Below, piece after piece: positions 51,763-62,156 of a DNA stretch of 64,000 bases. Positions within the stretch are counted from its first letter, which is position 1. Every line of letters begins with the position of its first letter. The DNA comes from Cocleimonas flava (GTDB lineage: Bacteria; Pseudomonadota; Gammaproteobacteria; Thiotrichales; Thiotrichaceae). Under the pieces are notes generated by a model. That model saw only the letters and a list, made by a program, of their open reading frames with translations. It ran no database searches and had not been told where the DNA came from. The translations under genes were made by a program, and so were the position numbers. The stretch lies in the NCBI RefSeq assembly GCF_004339015.1, contig NZ_SMFQ01000003.1, positions 1,178,001 to 1,242,000 of the forward strand. The letters are read 5' to 3'.

Positions 51763-54222
51763 ATGTTAAAGAAACTTTTACATAGTGCATTTTCCCTAAA
51801 GTCACTAACATCACTTATTTTGCTGTTTGTATCATTGAATACATTTGCAGCAAACCCTGACGATTTATTACCGCCAGATGAAGCCTTCAGCCCTTCATTA
51901 TCGAGCAGTTCACCAGAGAGTTTAACCGCTACCTGGAATATCGCTGATGGTTATTATATGTACCGCAAGCGTTTCTCCTTCGAAAGTGAAACACCGGGCA
52001 TCACACTAGGCGAAGCCACATTCCCTAAGGGTAAGATTAAAGACGACCCGGGTTTTGGCAAAGTAGAAACGTATCGCAACAAAATCGCTGTGCAAATTCC
52101 GTTGATTCGAGATGCTTCTGTCTCATCGGCTACGGAACTGTCGTTAAAAACCAAGTCTCAAGGTTGTGCAGATATAGGGGTGTGTTACCCACCGCAAAAG
52201 AAAACACTAACGCTGAAACTTGCCACGTTACCTGCACCTGCAATGGACCCCATTGCCGCAGCCAAAAAACCTGGCGCACTTTCATTAACCGCGCCTGCGA
52301 ATGATGTTTTTACGCCGACGGCCTCTTCTTCTATTGCACCTATTCCTCTTTCTGACAAAGCACCCGCAGCAGGTTTAAGCCTTGCTGATGAGTTAGGCAT
52401 TACCGGACTTGATGCGCCCAATGAACCACTCCATCCCGATGAGGCGTTTGGTTTTGATCTGACTGCTGTCGACAAACAAACACTCAATGCCCGCTGGGAT
52501 ATCCTGGAAGGCCATTACCTTTATCAGCATAAATTCAAGTTTGAAATTATTGATCCTGCGTTTGGGGTGAGCTTACAAAAAGTATCGCTCCCTAAAGGAA
52601 AGGAAGAGCACGATCAGTATTTCGGCGATATCGTTATCTACAATAAACCAATCGATGTAAAACTACCTTTTACAGGCGAAACGGATGAAATAACCGTAAA
52701 GTCGAGCTACCAAGGCTGTTCTAAGTTGACTGGCATTTGTTACCCGCCTCAACATAAAACGCAAAAGGTAAGCCTTACGAATGCGCCTGCGGCTATTGCC
52801 TCTACAGATACATCGGCCAAGTCTAATGCAGGCGATAACAATTCGACAGCTACTGCAAATACTGTTGAAGCAACAAATGCAGTTGCAGCGACAACCAAAG
52901 TTTCTGCACAGGATGGATTTGTCAATAAACTACTGACTGATAGTTTTCTGGTGGTTTTGTTTACCTTCTTCCTTGCGGGTCTGGCACTGACGTTTACTCC
53001 GTGCGTATTCCCGATGATCCCTATTCTATCTGGCATTATTGCTGGACAAGGTAGCGATAACAGCACGCGTAAATCTTTCTTCTTATCGCTTTCTTATGTA
53101 TTAGCAATGGCTTCAACCTATGCCATTGTCGGCGTAATTGCGGCATTGAGTGGGGAAAATCTTCAGGTTGCCTTACAAAACCCCTGGGTGATTGGTGCAT
53201 TCGCAGGTTTGTTTGTTTTGCTATCGCTCGCCATGTTTGGCTTCTACGAATTACAAATGCCTGCGAGTATTCAGAGCAAATTAACCAATATCAGTAATAG
53301 CCAATCCGGTGGCAGTATGTTGAATGCTGGCATTATGGGCTTGTTATCTGCCTTGATTGTTGGCCCTTGTGTCACCGCCCCACTTATAGGCGCTTTAATT
53401 TATATCGCACAAACTAAAGATGTGGTGCTGGGTGGTTTGTCATTATTTGCACTCGGCCTCGGCATGGGTGTACCCCTTCTGATTATTGGTACTTCAGCAG
53501 GTAAGATTTTACCTAGAGCTGGCGCCTGGATGGATAAGGTAAAAGCTGGCTTCGGCATTATGATGCTAGCTCTCGCTATCTGGATGCTTGAGCGTATTCT
53601 TCCGATGACTGCGATTGTATTGCTTTCTGGCATTCTAGCGATCTTCACCGGTATTTACATGGGTGGCCTCGATGCACTGAATGAGACGAGTACCGGCTGG
53701 AAACGTTTCTTTAAAGCGTCTGGTTTGGTCACACTGCTCTATGGCGCAATGCTATTAATTGGCGCAGCGAGCGGCAATGGTAGTTTAATCCATCCTTTAA
53801 AAGGCAGCTTTGCAAGTGGTGGCTCATCCGTTGCAGCGGTTGAACAAAAGCTCGTCTTTAGACAAATTAAAGGCGTAGAAGGTCTTGACCAAGCATTAGC
53901 GCTAGCAAAACAGCAAGGGCAAACAGTGATGCTGGACTTCTATGCTGACTGGTGTATTTCTTGTAAAGAAATGGAGCACGGCACATTTACCGATTTAAAC
54001 GTGATTAATTCATTAAAAGAAACCGTATTGCTGCAAGCCGATGTCACACCGAATGATGACTTAGATAAAGCATTGTTGAAGAAATTCGGACTATTCGGAC
54101 CTCCGGGTATTTTATTCTTCGATAAAAACAGTAAAGAAAACCTACCATTCAGAATTGTTGGAGAGATGAAGGCTGATCCTTTTAATAATCATGTACAAGA
54201 ATTTTTAAAGACAGTTAAATAA
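51763..54222 (+). CDS. dsbD: DsbD thiol:disulfide interchange protein with duplicated N-terminal domain
   Basis: An 819-residue protein versus about 565 in E. coli. After a signal peptide come two tandem DsbD-alpha domains: the first ends SQGCADIGVCYPPQ, the second YQGCSKLTGICYPPQ, each with a Cys pair. The membrane domain (about residues 390-680) carries FTPCVFPMIP and GPCVTAPLIG cysteines, and the C-terminal thioredoxin domain DWCISCKEME has CxxC. It transfers electrons from cytoplasmic thioredoxin to periplasmic partners. The extra alpha domain is the unusual feature. A TlpA-like gene follows closely. Confidence 0.92.
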   Translation: MLKKLLHSAFSLKSLTSLILLFVSLNTFAANPDDLLPPDEAFSPSLSSSSPESLTATWNIADGYYMYRKRFSFESETPGITLGEATFPKGKIKDDPGFGKVETYRNKIAVQIPLIRDASVSSATELSLKTKSQGCADIGVCYPPQKKTLTLKLATLPAPAMDPIAAAKKPGALSLTAPANDVFTPTASSSIAPIPLSDKAPAAGLSLADELGITGLDAPNEPLHPDEAFGFDLTAVDKQTLNARWDILEGHYLYQHKFKFEIIDPAFGVSLQKVSLPKGKEEHDQYFGDIVIYNKPIDVKLPFTGETDEITVKSSYQGCSKLTGICYPPQHKTQKVSLTNAPAAIASTDTSAKSNAGDNNSTATANTVEATNAVAATTKVSAQDGFVNKLLTDSFLVVLFTFFLAGLALTFTPCVFPMIPILSGIIAGQGSDNSTRKSFFLSLSYVLAMASTYAIVGVIAALSGENLQVALQNPWVIGAFAGLFVLLSLAMFGFYELQMPASIQSKLTNISNSQSGGSMLNAGIMGLLSALIVGPCVTAPLIGALIYIAQTKDVVLGGLSLFALGLGMGVPLLIIGTSAGKILPRAGAWMDKVKAGFGIMMLALAIWMLERILPMTAIVLLSGILAIFTGIYMGGLDALNETSTGWKRFFKASGLVTLLYGAMLLIGAASGNGSLIHPLKGSFASGGSSVAAVEQKLVFRQIKGVEGLDQALALAKQQGQTVMLDFYADWCISCKEMEHGTFTDLNVINSLKETVLLQADVTPNDDLDKALLKKFGLFGPPGILFFDKNSKENLPFRIVGEMKADPFNNHVQEFLKTVK

Positions 54223-54244
54223 ATCCCCCATTCAAAGAGCAAGT

Positions 54245-54829
54245 ATGAAAAAACTACCCATTATCGTCGCAATATTTTTATTCCTAGGTTTTGCCAGTGC
54301 CTATGCCGTCAAAAATGATGTGCATAAAAAGATATTTGGTGATGATTCATCCATTGTATTCCTGATTGAAAAGACATTAGGACATAACCCACCTGCGTTA
54401 GCGAAAGACATGGTCGGTAAAAACGCACCTGCTTTTACATTAACCAGCGAAAGCGGTCCGGTAAGTCTGGCTGATTACAAAGGTCAATTAGTGCTGCTTA
54501 ACTTCTGGGCGTCATGGTGTCCGCCCTGTCGTGCGGAAATGCCGGGATTTATCAAGACGCAGGAAAAGTATAAGGACAAACCTTTTACTTTTTTAGGTGT
54601 TGCCATAGAAGATAAAGAAGATGTTTTATCTTACGCCAAAGAAATTGGGGTTAATTATCCCATCACCTATGGCACAGAAGACGCCTATAACGTTGTCAGT
54701 AGTTATGGCAACCCTGATGGTGCACTACCCTATAGTATTCTGATTAGTCCAGAGCAAAAAATCCTGCATGTTTTTTCTGGTTATTTAAGCGAAGATAAAC
54801 TCGAAGAATTAATTGCTCAGAATTTGTAA
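54245..54829 (+). CDS. TlpA-like thioredoxin-fold protein
   Basis: A 194-residue protein with an N-terminal signal/anchor (IVAIFLFLGFASAYAV) and a thioredoxin domain with WCPPC (LLNFWASWCPPCRAEMPGF) and cis-Pro loop. It starts 22 bases after dsbD, so it is a likely electron acceptor of DsbD in the periplasm. Confidence 0.9.
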   Translation: MKKLPIIVAIFLFLGFASAYAVKNDVHKKIFGDDSSIVFLIEKTLGHNPPALAKDMVGKNAPAFTLTSESGPVSLADYKGQLVLLNFWASWCPPCRAEMPGFIKTQEKYKDKPFTFLGVAIEDKEDVLSYAKEIGVNYPITYGTEDAYNVVSSYGNPDGALPYSILISPEQKILHVFSGYLSEDKLEELIAQNL

Positions 54830-54927
54830 TTTAGATTTATTTTTTACTAAAAATGACGCCTGACAACCGATCTATCAACGGTTTCTGAATTAGATTAAAT
54901 TAAATAAGAGTTTCTTAAAATTATTGC

Positions 54928-54956
54928 TTGATATTACAAATAAGTATCCCTATAAT
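54928..54956 (+). promoter_or_regulatory. Promoter of tRNA-fMet
   Basis: -35 TTGATA (54928-54933), 17-base spacer, -10 TATAAT (54951-54956), with the tRNA beginning 14 bases later. Confidence 0.75.
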
Positions 54957-54969
54957 TTCCCTCCTCTGA

Positions 54970-55046
<77 letters not shown>

Positions 55047-55084
55047 AATTCAGGAAAGTAACTATTTCGACGTTATTTTCATAA

Positions 55085-55116
55085 TAAAAAAGCCCCGTTT
55101 TAACGGGGCTTTTTTA
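55085..55116 (+). terminator. Terminator after tRNA-fMet
   Basis: Perfect hairpin AAAAAAGCCCCG-TTTTAA-CGGGGCTTTTTT. Confidence 0.93.
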
Positions 55117-55193
55117 TTATTTACACTACTAGAAAACTCAAGAAAACCGAACCAAGTAAGCTCGCGCCGACAAGGGAAACATAAGGAAGCATT

Positions 55194-55637
55194 GTGCAAA
55201 CTGCATTAAACAATTTAGTCAAAAATACAGTTGAAGGACTAGACTTCATACTTTGGGGATACGAATATCGCCCTCACAGTGAAAGCGCACTTCTTCGAGT
55301 ATTTATTGAAAAAGAAGGCGGCATTAGCGTAGATGATTGCGCAACTGTCAGCAGACAACTTGGTGCTGTACTTGATGTTGAGAATATTATTCCAGTAGCT
55401 TATATTTTGGAGATATCTTCTCCGGGCATGGATAGAGTTTTGTTTACTGCTGATCAGTACCAAGACTATATTGGTGATTCTTTAAAAATCAGAACCAGAA
55501 CACCAATTGAAGATAGAAGAAATTTTAAAGGCTCATTAGTCAGCGCTAATGAGGACTTTGTAACAATCAAAGTAGACAATACAGAATTTGAAATTCCGTT
55601 TGAATCCATTGATAGAGCCAGATTGGTTCTGGACTAA
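55194..55637 (+). CDS. rimP: Ribosome maturation factor RimP
   Basis: A 147-residue RimP with a GTG start (ATAAGGAAGCATT upstream). LDFILWGYEYRPHSESALLRVFIEKEGGISVDDCATVSRQLGAVLDVE and EISSPGMDRVL are family signatures. It acts in 30S subunit maturation, first gene of the rimP-nusA-infB-rbfA-truB operon. Confidence 0.95.
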   Translation: MQTALNNLVKNTVEGLDFILWGYEYRPHSESALLRVFIEKEGGISVDDCATVSRQLGAVLDVENIIPVAYILEISSPGMDRVLFTADQYQDYIGDSLKIRTRTPIEDRRNFKGSLVSANEDFVTIKVDNTEFEIPFESIDRARLVLD

Positions 55638-55654
55638 AGGTTGAAAAAGAAACT

Positions 55655-57187
55655 ATGAGCAAAGAAATACTATACGTTGTTGATGCTGTATCAAACGAAA
55701 AAAATCTAGAAGCAGAAGATATTTTTGAGGCGGTAGAAATTGCAATCGCAACTGCCACGCGCAAGAAGTATGGAGCAGAACAAGATTTCCGTGTAGATAT
55801 TGATCGCGAAACAGGTGATTACGATACCTTCCGTCGCTGGCAGATTATGGATGATGAAGATCCAGAATTCGAATCACCAGAAAGACACATATTAAAAAGC
55901 TACGCAGATGATAGAAAGCTTGGCTTAGAAATTGGCGAATTCCTTGAAGAGCCAGTTGAATCAATTGAATTTGGACGCATAACTGCACAAATCGCTAAGC
56001 AAGTGATCATGCAGAAAGTTCGTCACGCAGAACGCCAAAAAGTTGCTGATGCATTCCAGGAAAGCGTTGGAAAATTGGTACTTGGTACAGTTAAGCGTGT
56101 TGATAGACGCGGCATCGTATTAGACCTTGGTGAAAATAGTGAAGCTATTATCCCTCGTGAAATGATGATTCCTCGTGAGATGGCTCGAATGGGCGATCGT
56201 ATGCGCGGCATTCTTCAGGAAATTGACGAAGAAGGACGCGGTGGACCAAAGCTGATCGTTAGTCGTATTGATGATGACTTCCTGGTTGAGCTTGTAAAAT
56301 TAGAAGTCCCGGAGATTGGCCAGGAGCTAATCGATATCATGGGTGCTGCTCGTGATCCGGGATCTCGTTCGAAGATTGCAGTTAGAGCTAATGTACCAAA
56401 TCTTGACCCAGTAGGTGCTTGTGTTGGTATGAGAGGGTCTAGAATACAGACTGTAACGAATGAAATGAACAATGAGCGTGTAGACATTATCCCTTGGGAT
56501 GATGATATTGCACGTTTCGTAATCAACGCTATGCAGCCAGCTGAAGTTTTATCGATTGTTATCGACGAAGACAAGAAAAGCATGGATATCGGTGTTGACG
56601 AAGAAATGCTTGCTCAAGCCATTGGTAAAGGCGGACAAAACGTACGTCTGGCAAGTAAACTAACAGGCTGGACACTCAATGTTATGAGTGAAGAAGAAGC
56701 CGAAAGTAAAAGTAAAAGCGAACAAAGCATCATGGTTTCTCTGTTTGCAGAAAAACTTGATGTAGATGAAGAAGTGGCTAGCATACTTGTTGATGAAGGC
56801 TTCTCAAGTCTTGATGAAGTTGCTTATGTGCCGATGGAAGAATTCTTGAAGATTGAAGAATTTGATGAAGAAATTATCGAAGAGCTAAGAAGTAGAGCAC
56901 GTAACGCCCTACTCGCGCTAGCGATAACAGGAGAAGGTGGAAAACCTGCTCAGGATCTTCTAGAAATGAAAGGCATGAATAATGCACTCGCGCAACTACT
57001 CGCCAGCAAAGGCATCTGTACGATGGAAGACCTTGCGGAACAAGCAACTGACGAGTTAGTTGAAATTGAAGGTATAGATGAAGAGCAAGCTGCTAAGTTA
57101 ATCATGACCGCACGTGCACCATGGTTTGCCGAAGCTGAAGCGGAAGAAAAGTCAGACAAATCTGATGAATCTGCTTCAAATGTGTAA
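55655..57187 (+). CDS. nusA: Transcription elongation factor NusA
   Basis: A 510-residue NusA: N-terminal RNA-polymerase-binding domain, S1 domain (LGTVKRVDRRGIVLDLG), two KH domains (around PNLDPVGACVGMRGSRIQTV and GKGGQNVRLASKLTGW) and two C-terminal acidic repeats (about 370-490) including the FSSLDEVAYVPMEEFLKIEEFDEE segment. It acts in pausing, termination and antitermination. It starts 17 bases after rimP. Confidence 0.97.
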   Translation: MSKEILYVVDAVSNEKNLEAEDIFEAVEIAIATATRKKYGAEQDFRVDIDRETGDYDTFRRWQIMDDEDPEFESPERHILKSYADDRKLGLEIGEFLEEPVESIEFGRITAQIAKQVIMQKVRHAERQKVADAFQESVGKLVLGTVKRVDRRGIVLDLGENSEAIIPREMMIPREMARMGDRMRGILQEIDEEGRGGPKLIVSRIDDDFLVELVKLEVPEIGQELIDIMGAARDPGSRSKIAVRANVPNLDPVGACVGMRGSRIQTVTNEMNNERVDIIPWDDDIARFVINAMQPAEVLSIVIDEDKKSMDIGVDEEMLAQAIGKGGQNVRLASKLTGWTLNVMSEEEAESKSKSEQSIMVSLFAEKLDVDEEVASILVDEGFSSLDEVAYVPMEEFLKIEEFDEEIIEELRSRARNALLALAITGEGGKPAQDLLEMKGMNNALAQLLASKGICTMEDLAEQATDELVEIEGIDEEQAAKLIMTARAPWFAEAEAEEKSDKSDESASNV

Positions 57188-57207
57188 ACCAAATAGAGGG
57201 TTAATAA

Positions 57208-60021
57208 ATGTCAGACATAATAGTAAAACAACTCGCCGAACTCATTGGCGCTCCAGTCGAAAGTTTATTACGACAACTTAACGACGCAGGAATCAGTGTT
57301 TCAGGCGCTGAAGACAGCATTACGGATGCGCAAAAGTTAAAGCTACTTGAATTTATTCGCACAGGTCAAGCGACTACAACTGAAGCTGCACCTAAGAAAG
57401 CGGGTGGAAAAATATCACTTAAAAGACGTTCTAGCAGCGAGATCAACGTATCTGGTGCTCAAGGTAAGACTAACGTCTCTGTAGAGGTAAGACGCAAGAA
57501 AAACTTTAGTCGATCAGCAACTGAGACAAGCAATGAAAGCGAAACCTCTAGCGCTGATATCGATGATTTAAATGCATCCGCGAATCGCACTAATGATCTG
57601 GCTGAACAGCTTTCTAACGAGAGAAAAGCTCGCGAAGACGCAATAGACAAGTCTAAAGCAGAACGTCAGGCGACCAGCGAACGCAAAGCGGAAGAAAAAA
57701 TAGAGCGCGACACAGCGAAAGAAACTGCGGAAACTACAGCAGAAGCACCTCAGGAAGAAGTTACTGAGACTGCCGTTGAACCTGAAGTAACAACCGAGAC
57801 TGTAGCAGAAGAGAGTACACCTACTGCTACAGAAGAAACGGCACCAGCGGAAACACCCGTTGCTGAAAAGACTGAAGAAGCTCCTGCAGAAGTTGCTCCT
57901 GTTAAGAAGAAACTTGAACTTCCAACAGATCCAAGAGAAAGACGTGAATTCCTTGCGAAACGCGCAAGAGATGAAGCTGCGGCGAAATTTAAGAAGCGCC
58001 CTTCTCGTCCGAAGCCAGTTCCTAAGCCTACACCAGCAAAACCTGCGGCTGCTCCTGCACCCGCTCCTTCACCTACTGCTAACGCAAATAAAGGTAAGAA
58101 GAAGCCGTTCCAGGGTCGTGGTGGAACACCAGGTGGACAGCTACATGTTAAAGAGGGTCTAAGCGGTCGTCGCAAGAAGAAAGGCAAACGCACCAGAAGT
58201 GTAAAAATTGAGCAATCAACAGAGCATGGATTCGTTGCACCAACAGAACCTGTAGTGCGTAGCATAGAAATCCCAGAAACTATCGTTGTATCTGAACTTG
58301 CTCAAATGTTATCTGTTAAAGGTGGTGACGTTATAAGAGCGATGATGGATATGGGCGTAATGGCTACTATCAATCAAGTGGTTGATCAGGACACCGCGAT
58401 ACTGATTGTTGAAGAAATGGGTCATGAAGCTAAAGCAGCAACCTCAGAAGAAGAGAAATCATCGACTGAAAACTTGCTTGAAGATACTAGCCAGTATGAA
58501 ACATTCTCACGCGCTCCTGTTGTTACAATTATGGGACACGTTGACCATGGTAAAACATCGTTACTTGATTATATTCGTGAAAGTCGCGTTGCATCAGGCG
58601 AAGCAGGTGGAATTACCCAGCATATTGGTGCTTATCAAGTAGCAACAGCGAATGGCGTTATCTCTTTCTTAGATACACCGGGTCACGCGGCGTTTACACA
58701 AATGCGTGCACGTGGTGCGAAAGCGACTGATATTGTTATTTTGGTTGTTGCAGCTGACGATGGCGTTATGCCTCAGACTGAAGAAGCGATTAAACACACT
58801 CGCGAAGCGGGAGTACCATTAATTGTTGCTATCAACAAGATAGACAAAGAGTCAGCAGACCCAGAAAGAGTTAAAAGCGAACTTGCAAAGTTTGAAGTTG
58901 TTGCTGAAGAATGGGGTGGAGAAGACGTATTTGCTAATGTATCTGCTAAAACAGGTGAAGGCATCGATGGTCTTTTAGAATCTATTCTTTTAGTGGCCGA
59001 AGTAAGAGAACTTAAAGCACGTAAAGACGGCCCAGCTAAAGGCACTATTATTGAGTCTAGCGTGGTAAAAGGACGTGGTGCTGTTGCAACTGTTCTGGTA
59101 CAGGAAGGCACACTTAAGAAAGGCGATGTAGTACTAGCGGGTTCTGAATTTGGACGTGTTCGTGCAATGACAGATGACCTTGGCAAGCCTATTACAGAAG
59201 CTGGCCCATCAACTCCGATTGAAATTCTTGGTTTATCAGGAACACCATCTGCAGGCGATGATTTAGTTGTACTAAAGAATGAGCGTAAAGCACGTGAGCT
59301 TGCAACGAAACGTCACGAGAAAGAACGTGAAACACGTTTTGCTGCTCAACAAGCGGCTAAACTGGACGCGATGTTCGAGAAAATGCAGGATGGCGAGAAG
59401 AGTACGCTTAATGTATTACTTAAAGCAGACGTTCAAGGCTCTCTGGAAGCAATCAAGAGCTCTTTAAATGCCCTATCTACCGATGAAGTTGTAGTAAATA
59501 TCATCTCTTCAGGTGTGGGTGGATTGAGTGAAACTGACATCAGCCTGGCGCAATCTTCAGAAGCCGTTATTATCGGCTTTAATGTACGTGCCGATGCATC
59601 TGCAAGAAGATTCGCACAAGAGTCTGACACTGAAATTCGTTACTACAGCATCATCTACGAACTAATTGATGATGTTCGTGATGCAATGAGTGGACTACTT
59701 AAGCCTGAACTACGAGAAGAGCTTGTTGGTATTGCAGAAGTTAAGGACGTATTTACAGGTTCTGGCTTTGGTAATATCGCTGGTTGTTTGGTTATCGAAG
59801 GCAAGATCAAGAAAGACCTACCGATTCGCGTATTACGTAAAGACGTGGTTATCTATGAAGGTTACCTCGAGTCACTTCGTCGCCATCAAGATGATGTGAA
59901 AGAAGTTGCGATGGGTACTGAATGTGGTATCGGCGTTAAAAACTACGATGACGTTCAGCCGGGCGATCAAATCGAAGTATTTACACGTACTGAAATTGAA
60001 AGGAAACTAGAGTCTAGCTAA
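57208..60021 (+). CDS. infB: Translation initiation factor IF-2
   Basis: A 937-residue IF-2. The N-terminal region is long, with an IF2_N domain, an Ala/Glu/Lys-rich charged linker (about residues 110-260) and a Lys/Arg-rich Pro segment. The GTPase domain carries [16 protein letters not shown] (G1), DTPGHAAF (G3) and NKIDK (G4), followed by C-terminal beta-barrels. It places initiator tRNA on the 30S subunit; the tRNA-fMet gene is just upstream of this operon. Confidence 0.97.
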   Translation: MSDIIVKQLAELIGAPVESLLRQLNDAGISVSGAEDSITDAQKLKLLEFIRTGQATTTEAAPKKAGGKISLKRRSSSEINVSGAQGKTNVSVEVRRKKNFSRSATETSNESETSSADIDDLNASANRTNDLAEQLSNERKAREDAIDKSKAERQATSERKAEEKIERDTAKETAETTAEAPQEEVTETAVEPEVTTETVAEESTPTATEETAPAETPVAEKTEEAPAEVAPVKKKLELPTDPRERREFLAKRARDEAAAKFKKRPSRPKPVPKPTPAKPAAAPAPAPSPTANANKGKKKPFQGRGGTPGGQLHVKEGLSGRRKKKGKRTRSVKIEQSTEHGFVAPTEPVVRSIEIPETIVVSELAQMLSVKGGDVIRAMMDMGVMATINQVVDQDTAILIVEEMGHEAKAATSEEEKSSTENLLEDTSQYETFSRAPVVTIMGHVDHGKTSLLDYIRESRVASGEAGGITQHIGAYQVATANGVISFLDTPGHAAFTQMRARGAKATDIVILVVAADDGVMPQTEEAIKHTREAGVPLIVAINKIDKESADPERVKSELAKFEVVAEEWGGEDVFANVSAKTGEGIDGLLESILLVAEVRELKARKDGPAKGTIIESSVVKGRGAVATVLVQEGTLKKGDVVLAGSEFGRVRAMTDDLGKPITEAGPSTPIEILGLSGTPSAGDDLVVLKNERKARELATKRHEKERETRFAAQQAAKLDAMFEKMQDGEKSTLNVLLKADVQGSLEAIKSSLNALSTDEVVVNIISSGVGGLSETDISLAQSSEAVIIGFNVRADASARRFAQESDTEIRYYSIIYELIDDVRDAMSGLLKPELREELVGIAEVKDVFTGSGFGNIAGCLVIEGKIKKDLPIRVLRKDVVIYEGYLESLRRHQDDVKEVAMGTECGIGVKNYDDVQPGDQIEVFTRTEIERKLESS

Positions 60022-60039
60022 GTCGCTAGAGAAACCGAT

Positions 60040-60429
60040 ATGCCTTACGATTATTCACGCACCGACCGTATTGGTGAGCAAATCAAACGAGAGCTTTCCA
60101 TGCTAATTCGCAATGAGATCAAAGATCCACGCGTTAGCATGGTGAGCATTCTTGATGTTGAAATCACCAAAGACCTTTCTAAAGCCAAAGTTTATTTTGA
60201 TGCATTGAATCAAGAAGAACACGAAGCTTGCGAAAAGGGATTAAACAATGCTGCAGGTTTTCTTCGCAGAGAATTAGGTCACGCGATTAAACTGCGTAAC
60301 ACCCCTTCCCTGACGTTCATCTATGATGATACGGAACAGAAGGCAAACGACCTCTCTGTTTTGATAGACAAAGCCGTTTCATCTGATCAAAAGTCATCTG
60401 ACAAAAAATCATCAGATAAAGAAGACTAA
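60040..60429 (+). CDS. rbfA: Ribosome-binding factor A
   Basis: A 129-residue RbfA: RTDRIGEQIKRELSMLIRNEIKDPRVSMVSILDVEITKDLSKAKVYFD and TPSLTFIYDDTEQ. A Ser/Asp/Lys-rich C-terminal tail (SDQKSSDKKSSDKED) is an extension. It aids late 30S maturation at low temperature. Starts 19 bases after infB. Confidence 0.95.
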   Translation: MPYDYSRTDRIGEQIKRELSMLIRNEIKDPRVSMVSILDVEITKDLSKAKVYFDALNQEEHEACEKGLNNAAGFLRRELGHAIKLRNTPSLTFIYDDTEQKANDLSVLIDKAVSSDQKSSDKKSSDKED

Positions 60430-60431
60430 CC

Positions 60432-61364
60432 TTGGCTAGACGCAAAGGTAATGACGTCGATGGCATTCTGCTACTCGACAAACCTCTTGGTAGAAGCTCT
60501 AACAACGCACTGCAAAAAGTACGTTATCTTTTTCAGGCTAAAAAAGCCGGACACACAGGAAGCCTCGATCCTTTAGCGACTGGCGTATTACCGGTATGTT
60601 TTGGCCAGGCCAGCAAAGTCACCCCCTATCTTTTAGATGCAGATAAAAGCTATCGCTGTACCGCTCAACTGGGAGTCACCACAACCACTGGTGATAAAGA
60701 AGGCGACGTTTTACAAGAACGCGAAGTCACTGGCTTTAATGAACAAGATGTAGAAGCGGTTCTAGCAACCTTCCGAGGCGCAATCGAACAAGTTCCACCA
60801 ATGTATTCTGCGTTAAAGCATAACGGTCAGCCATTATATAAATTGGCACGACAAGGAATTGACATCAAACGCAAACCACGTGATGTAACCATTCACGAAC
60901 TCGTGTTAATCGATAAAACTGAAGATTCCATCACTCTGGATGTAAGATGCAGCAAAGGCACCTATATCCGCACACTGGCACAAGATATTGGCGAAGCGCT
61001 TGGTTTTGGCGCGCATTTAAGCATGCTTCGAAGAACTCATGTATCACCCTTTAATTGTGACAAGCTTTATACCATTGAAGATATAGAACAACTCGCAGAA
61101 ACAGGGAAACTCGAAGAAGCTCTATTACCCATCGACACGGCTCTTCAGGAATTACCTAGCTTAAACCTTAGCGAAGAAGAAACCAAACTACTGCGCAATG
61201 GCATTAAGGTAAAAAAAGCAGATACACCTGATTCCGACATGATTAGACTCTATAACCAGAACAACACATTCATCGGCATTGGCAGACAGTCAAAAAATGA
61301 TAATGACGAGATTCAAATAGCTCCTCGCAGAATGATGAACACACACGAACCTTTATCTGAGTAG
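60432..61364 (+). CDS. truB: tRNA pseudouridine-55 synthase TruB
   Basis: A 310-residue TruB with a TTG start at 60432 just after the rbfA stop (start inferred from the N-terminus MARRKGNDVDGILLLDKPLGRSSN). The catalytic Asp is D46 in HTGSLDPLATGVLP. It modifies U55 in tRNA. A PUA-type C-terminal domain follows residue 240. Translationally coupled to rbfA. Confidence 0.94.
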   Translation: MARRKGNDVDGILLLDKPLGRSSNNALQKVRYLFQAKKAGHTGSLDPLATGVLPVCFGQASKVTPYLLDADKSYRCTAQLGVTTTTGDKEGDVLQEREVTGFNEQDVEAVLATFRGAIEQVPPMYSALKHNGQPLYKLARQGIDIKRKPRDVTIHELVLIDKTEDSITLDVRCSKGTYIRTLAQDIGEALGFGAHLSMLRRTHVSPFNCDKLYTIEDIEQLAETGKLEEALLPIDTALQELPSLNLSEEETKLLRNGIKVKKADTPDSDMIRLYNQNNTFIGIGRQSKNDNDEIQIAPRRMMNTHEPLSE

Positions 61365-61681
61365 TTTTAAGTAGTTAAGTAGCCAAGTAGTAGTCAAAAC
61401 AATAGACTAATTAATCAGTCTAAAACAGCGTAAATAAGCCCTTTAAGTCACCCCCCTACTTATAGCCCTTTTTTACACAAAGAATTAAGCAGAAGTAAGA
61501 AATTAAAAGGCTTACTTTGGTGCTTAGCGCGTGTTACAATGCGCCGTTTTTAGGGTAGTCAATATACAATTGAGGCTTGTTTCACTGAGCTAATAGGATT
61601 TTGACTACTTTTTTCAACCCAATCTACCCTGATATATTCATAAAATATACTTTGTAGGTACTTATCTGGAACTTAGGAACT
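61365..61681. promoter_or_regulatory. Intergenic/leader region of rpsO
   Basis: Contains C6TACTT copy 27, a candidate promoter (TTACTT at 61512, 17-base spacer, TACAAT at 61535), and an inverted repeat GTAGTCAA (61555-61562) with TTGACTAC (61601-61608) followed by TTTTTT. This looks like a leader with an attenuator-like hairpin before rpsO. S15 autoregulation is known in E. coli, but the structure here is not shown to be the same. Confidence 0.5.
61447..61474 (+). repeat. C6TACTT repeat, copy 27
   Basis: Exact core, then ATAGCCC and T6. It lies after truB, and could terminate the operon, although the next gene is in the same direction. Confidence 0.9.
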
Positions 61682-61951
61682 ATGTCTCTGAACGCAGAAA
61701 CTAAAGCGAAAATCGTTGCTGAATATCGCTTGTCAGACACTGACACCGGGTCTTCGGAGGTGCAGGTTGCGCTTTTAACAGCGAATATCAAGCATCTTAC
61801 GGAGCACTTTAAAATTCACAAGCATGATCATCACTCACGTCGTGGTCTATTGAGAATGGTTAACTCTCGTCGTAGCTTGCTTGATTATTTAAATCGAAAA
61901 GATTCAGCTCGTTATCAAGACCTTATTAAACGTCTCGGTATTCGTCGCTAG
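61682..61951 (+). CDS. rpsO: Ribosomal protein S15
   Basis: An 89-residue S15 in full length: [72 protein letters not shown]. Binds 16S rRNA in the 30S subunit. Followed by a strong terminator and the pnp gene. Confidence 0.98.
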   Translation: MSLNAETKAKIVAEYRLSDTDTGSSEVQVALLTANIKHLTEHFKIHKHDHHSRRGLLRMVNSRRSLLDYLNRKDSARYQDLIKRLGIRR

Positions 61952-61965
61952 ATTTAGAATACTTT

Positions 61966-61993
61966 AAACACCGCATCCGTGCGGTGTTTTTAT
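61966..61993 (+). terminator. Terminator after rpsO
   Basis: AAACACCGCA-TCCG-TGCGGTGTTT with a T-run. A perfect 10-bp stem. Confidence 0.93.
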
Positions 61994-62031
61994 TTCTGTA
62001 TCATGACTTAAGGCTGTTTACAAAAGTTAAT

Positions 62032-62063
62032 ACCCACCCCCCTACTTTGAGGCATTAATTTTT
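62032..62063 (+). repeat. C6TACTT repeat, copy 28
   Basis: Exact core, then TGAGGCATTAA and T5. It lies between rpsO and pnp. Confidence 0.88.
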
Positions 62064-62156
62064 ATAAACATCCTTCGTGATACTAATCGATACTAAAGTC
62101 TCAACAAATATTTAAAACGCAAGAACACACAAGATTATATAAAAGGAACAAAAAAC

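Noticed and set aside
57750-58265. 171-codon minus-strand frame opposite infB
   Set aside because: Shadow of the Ala/Glu/Pro-rich IF-2 linker; low-complexity product.
60615-60635. Repeat-like sequence AAAGTCACCCCCTATCTTTTA inside truB
   Set aside because: It is encoded by the conserved TruB residues KVTPYLL and lacks the G-arm and T-run, so it is a chance resemblance.
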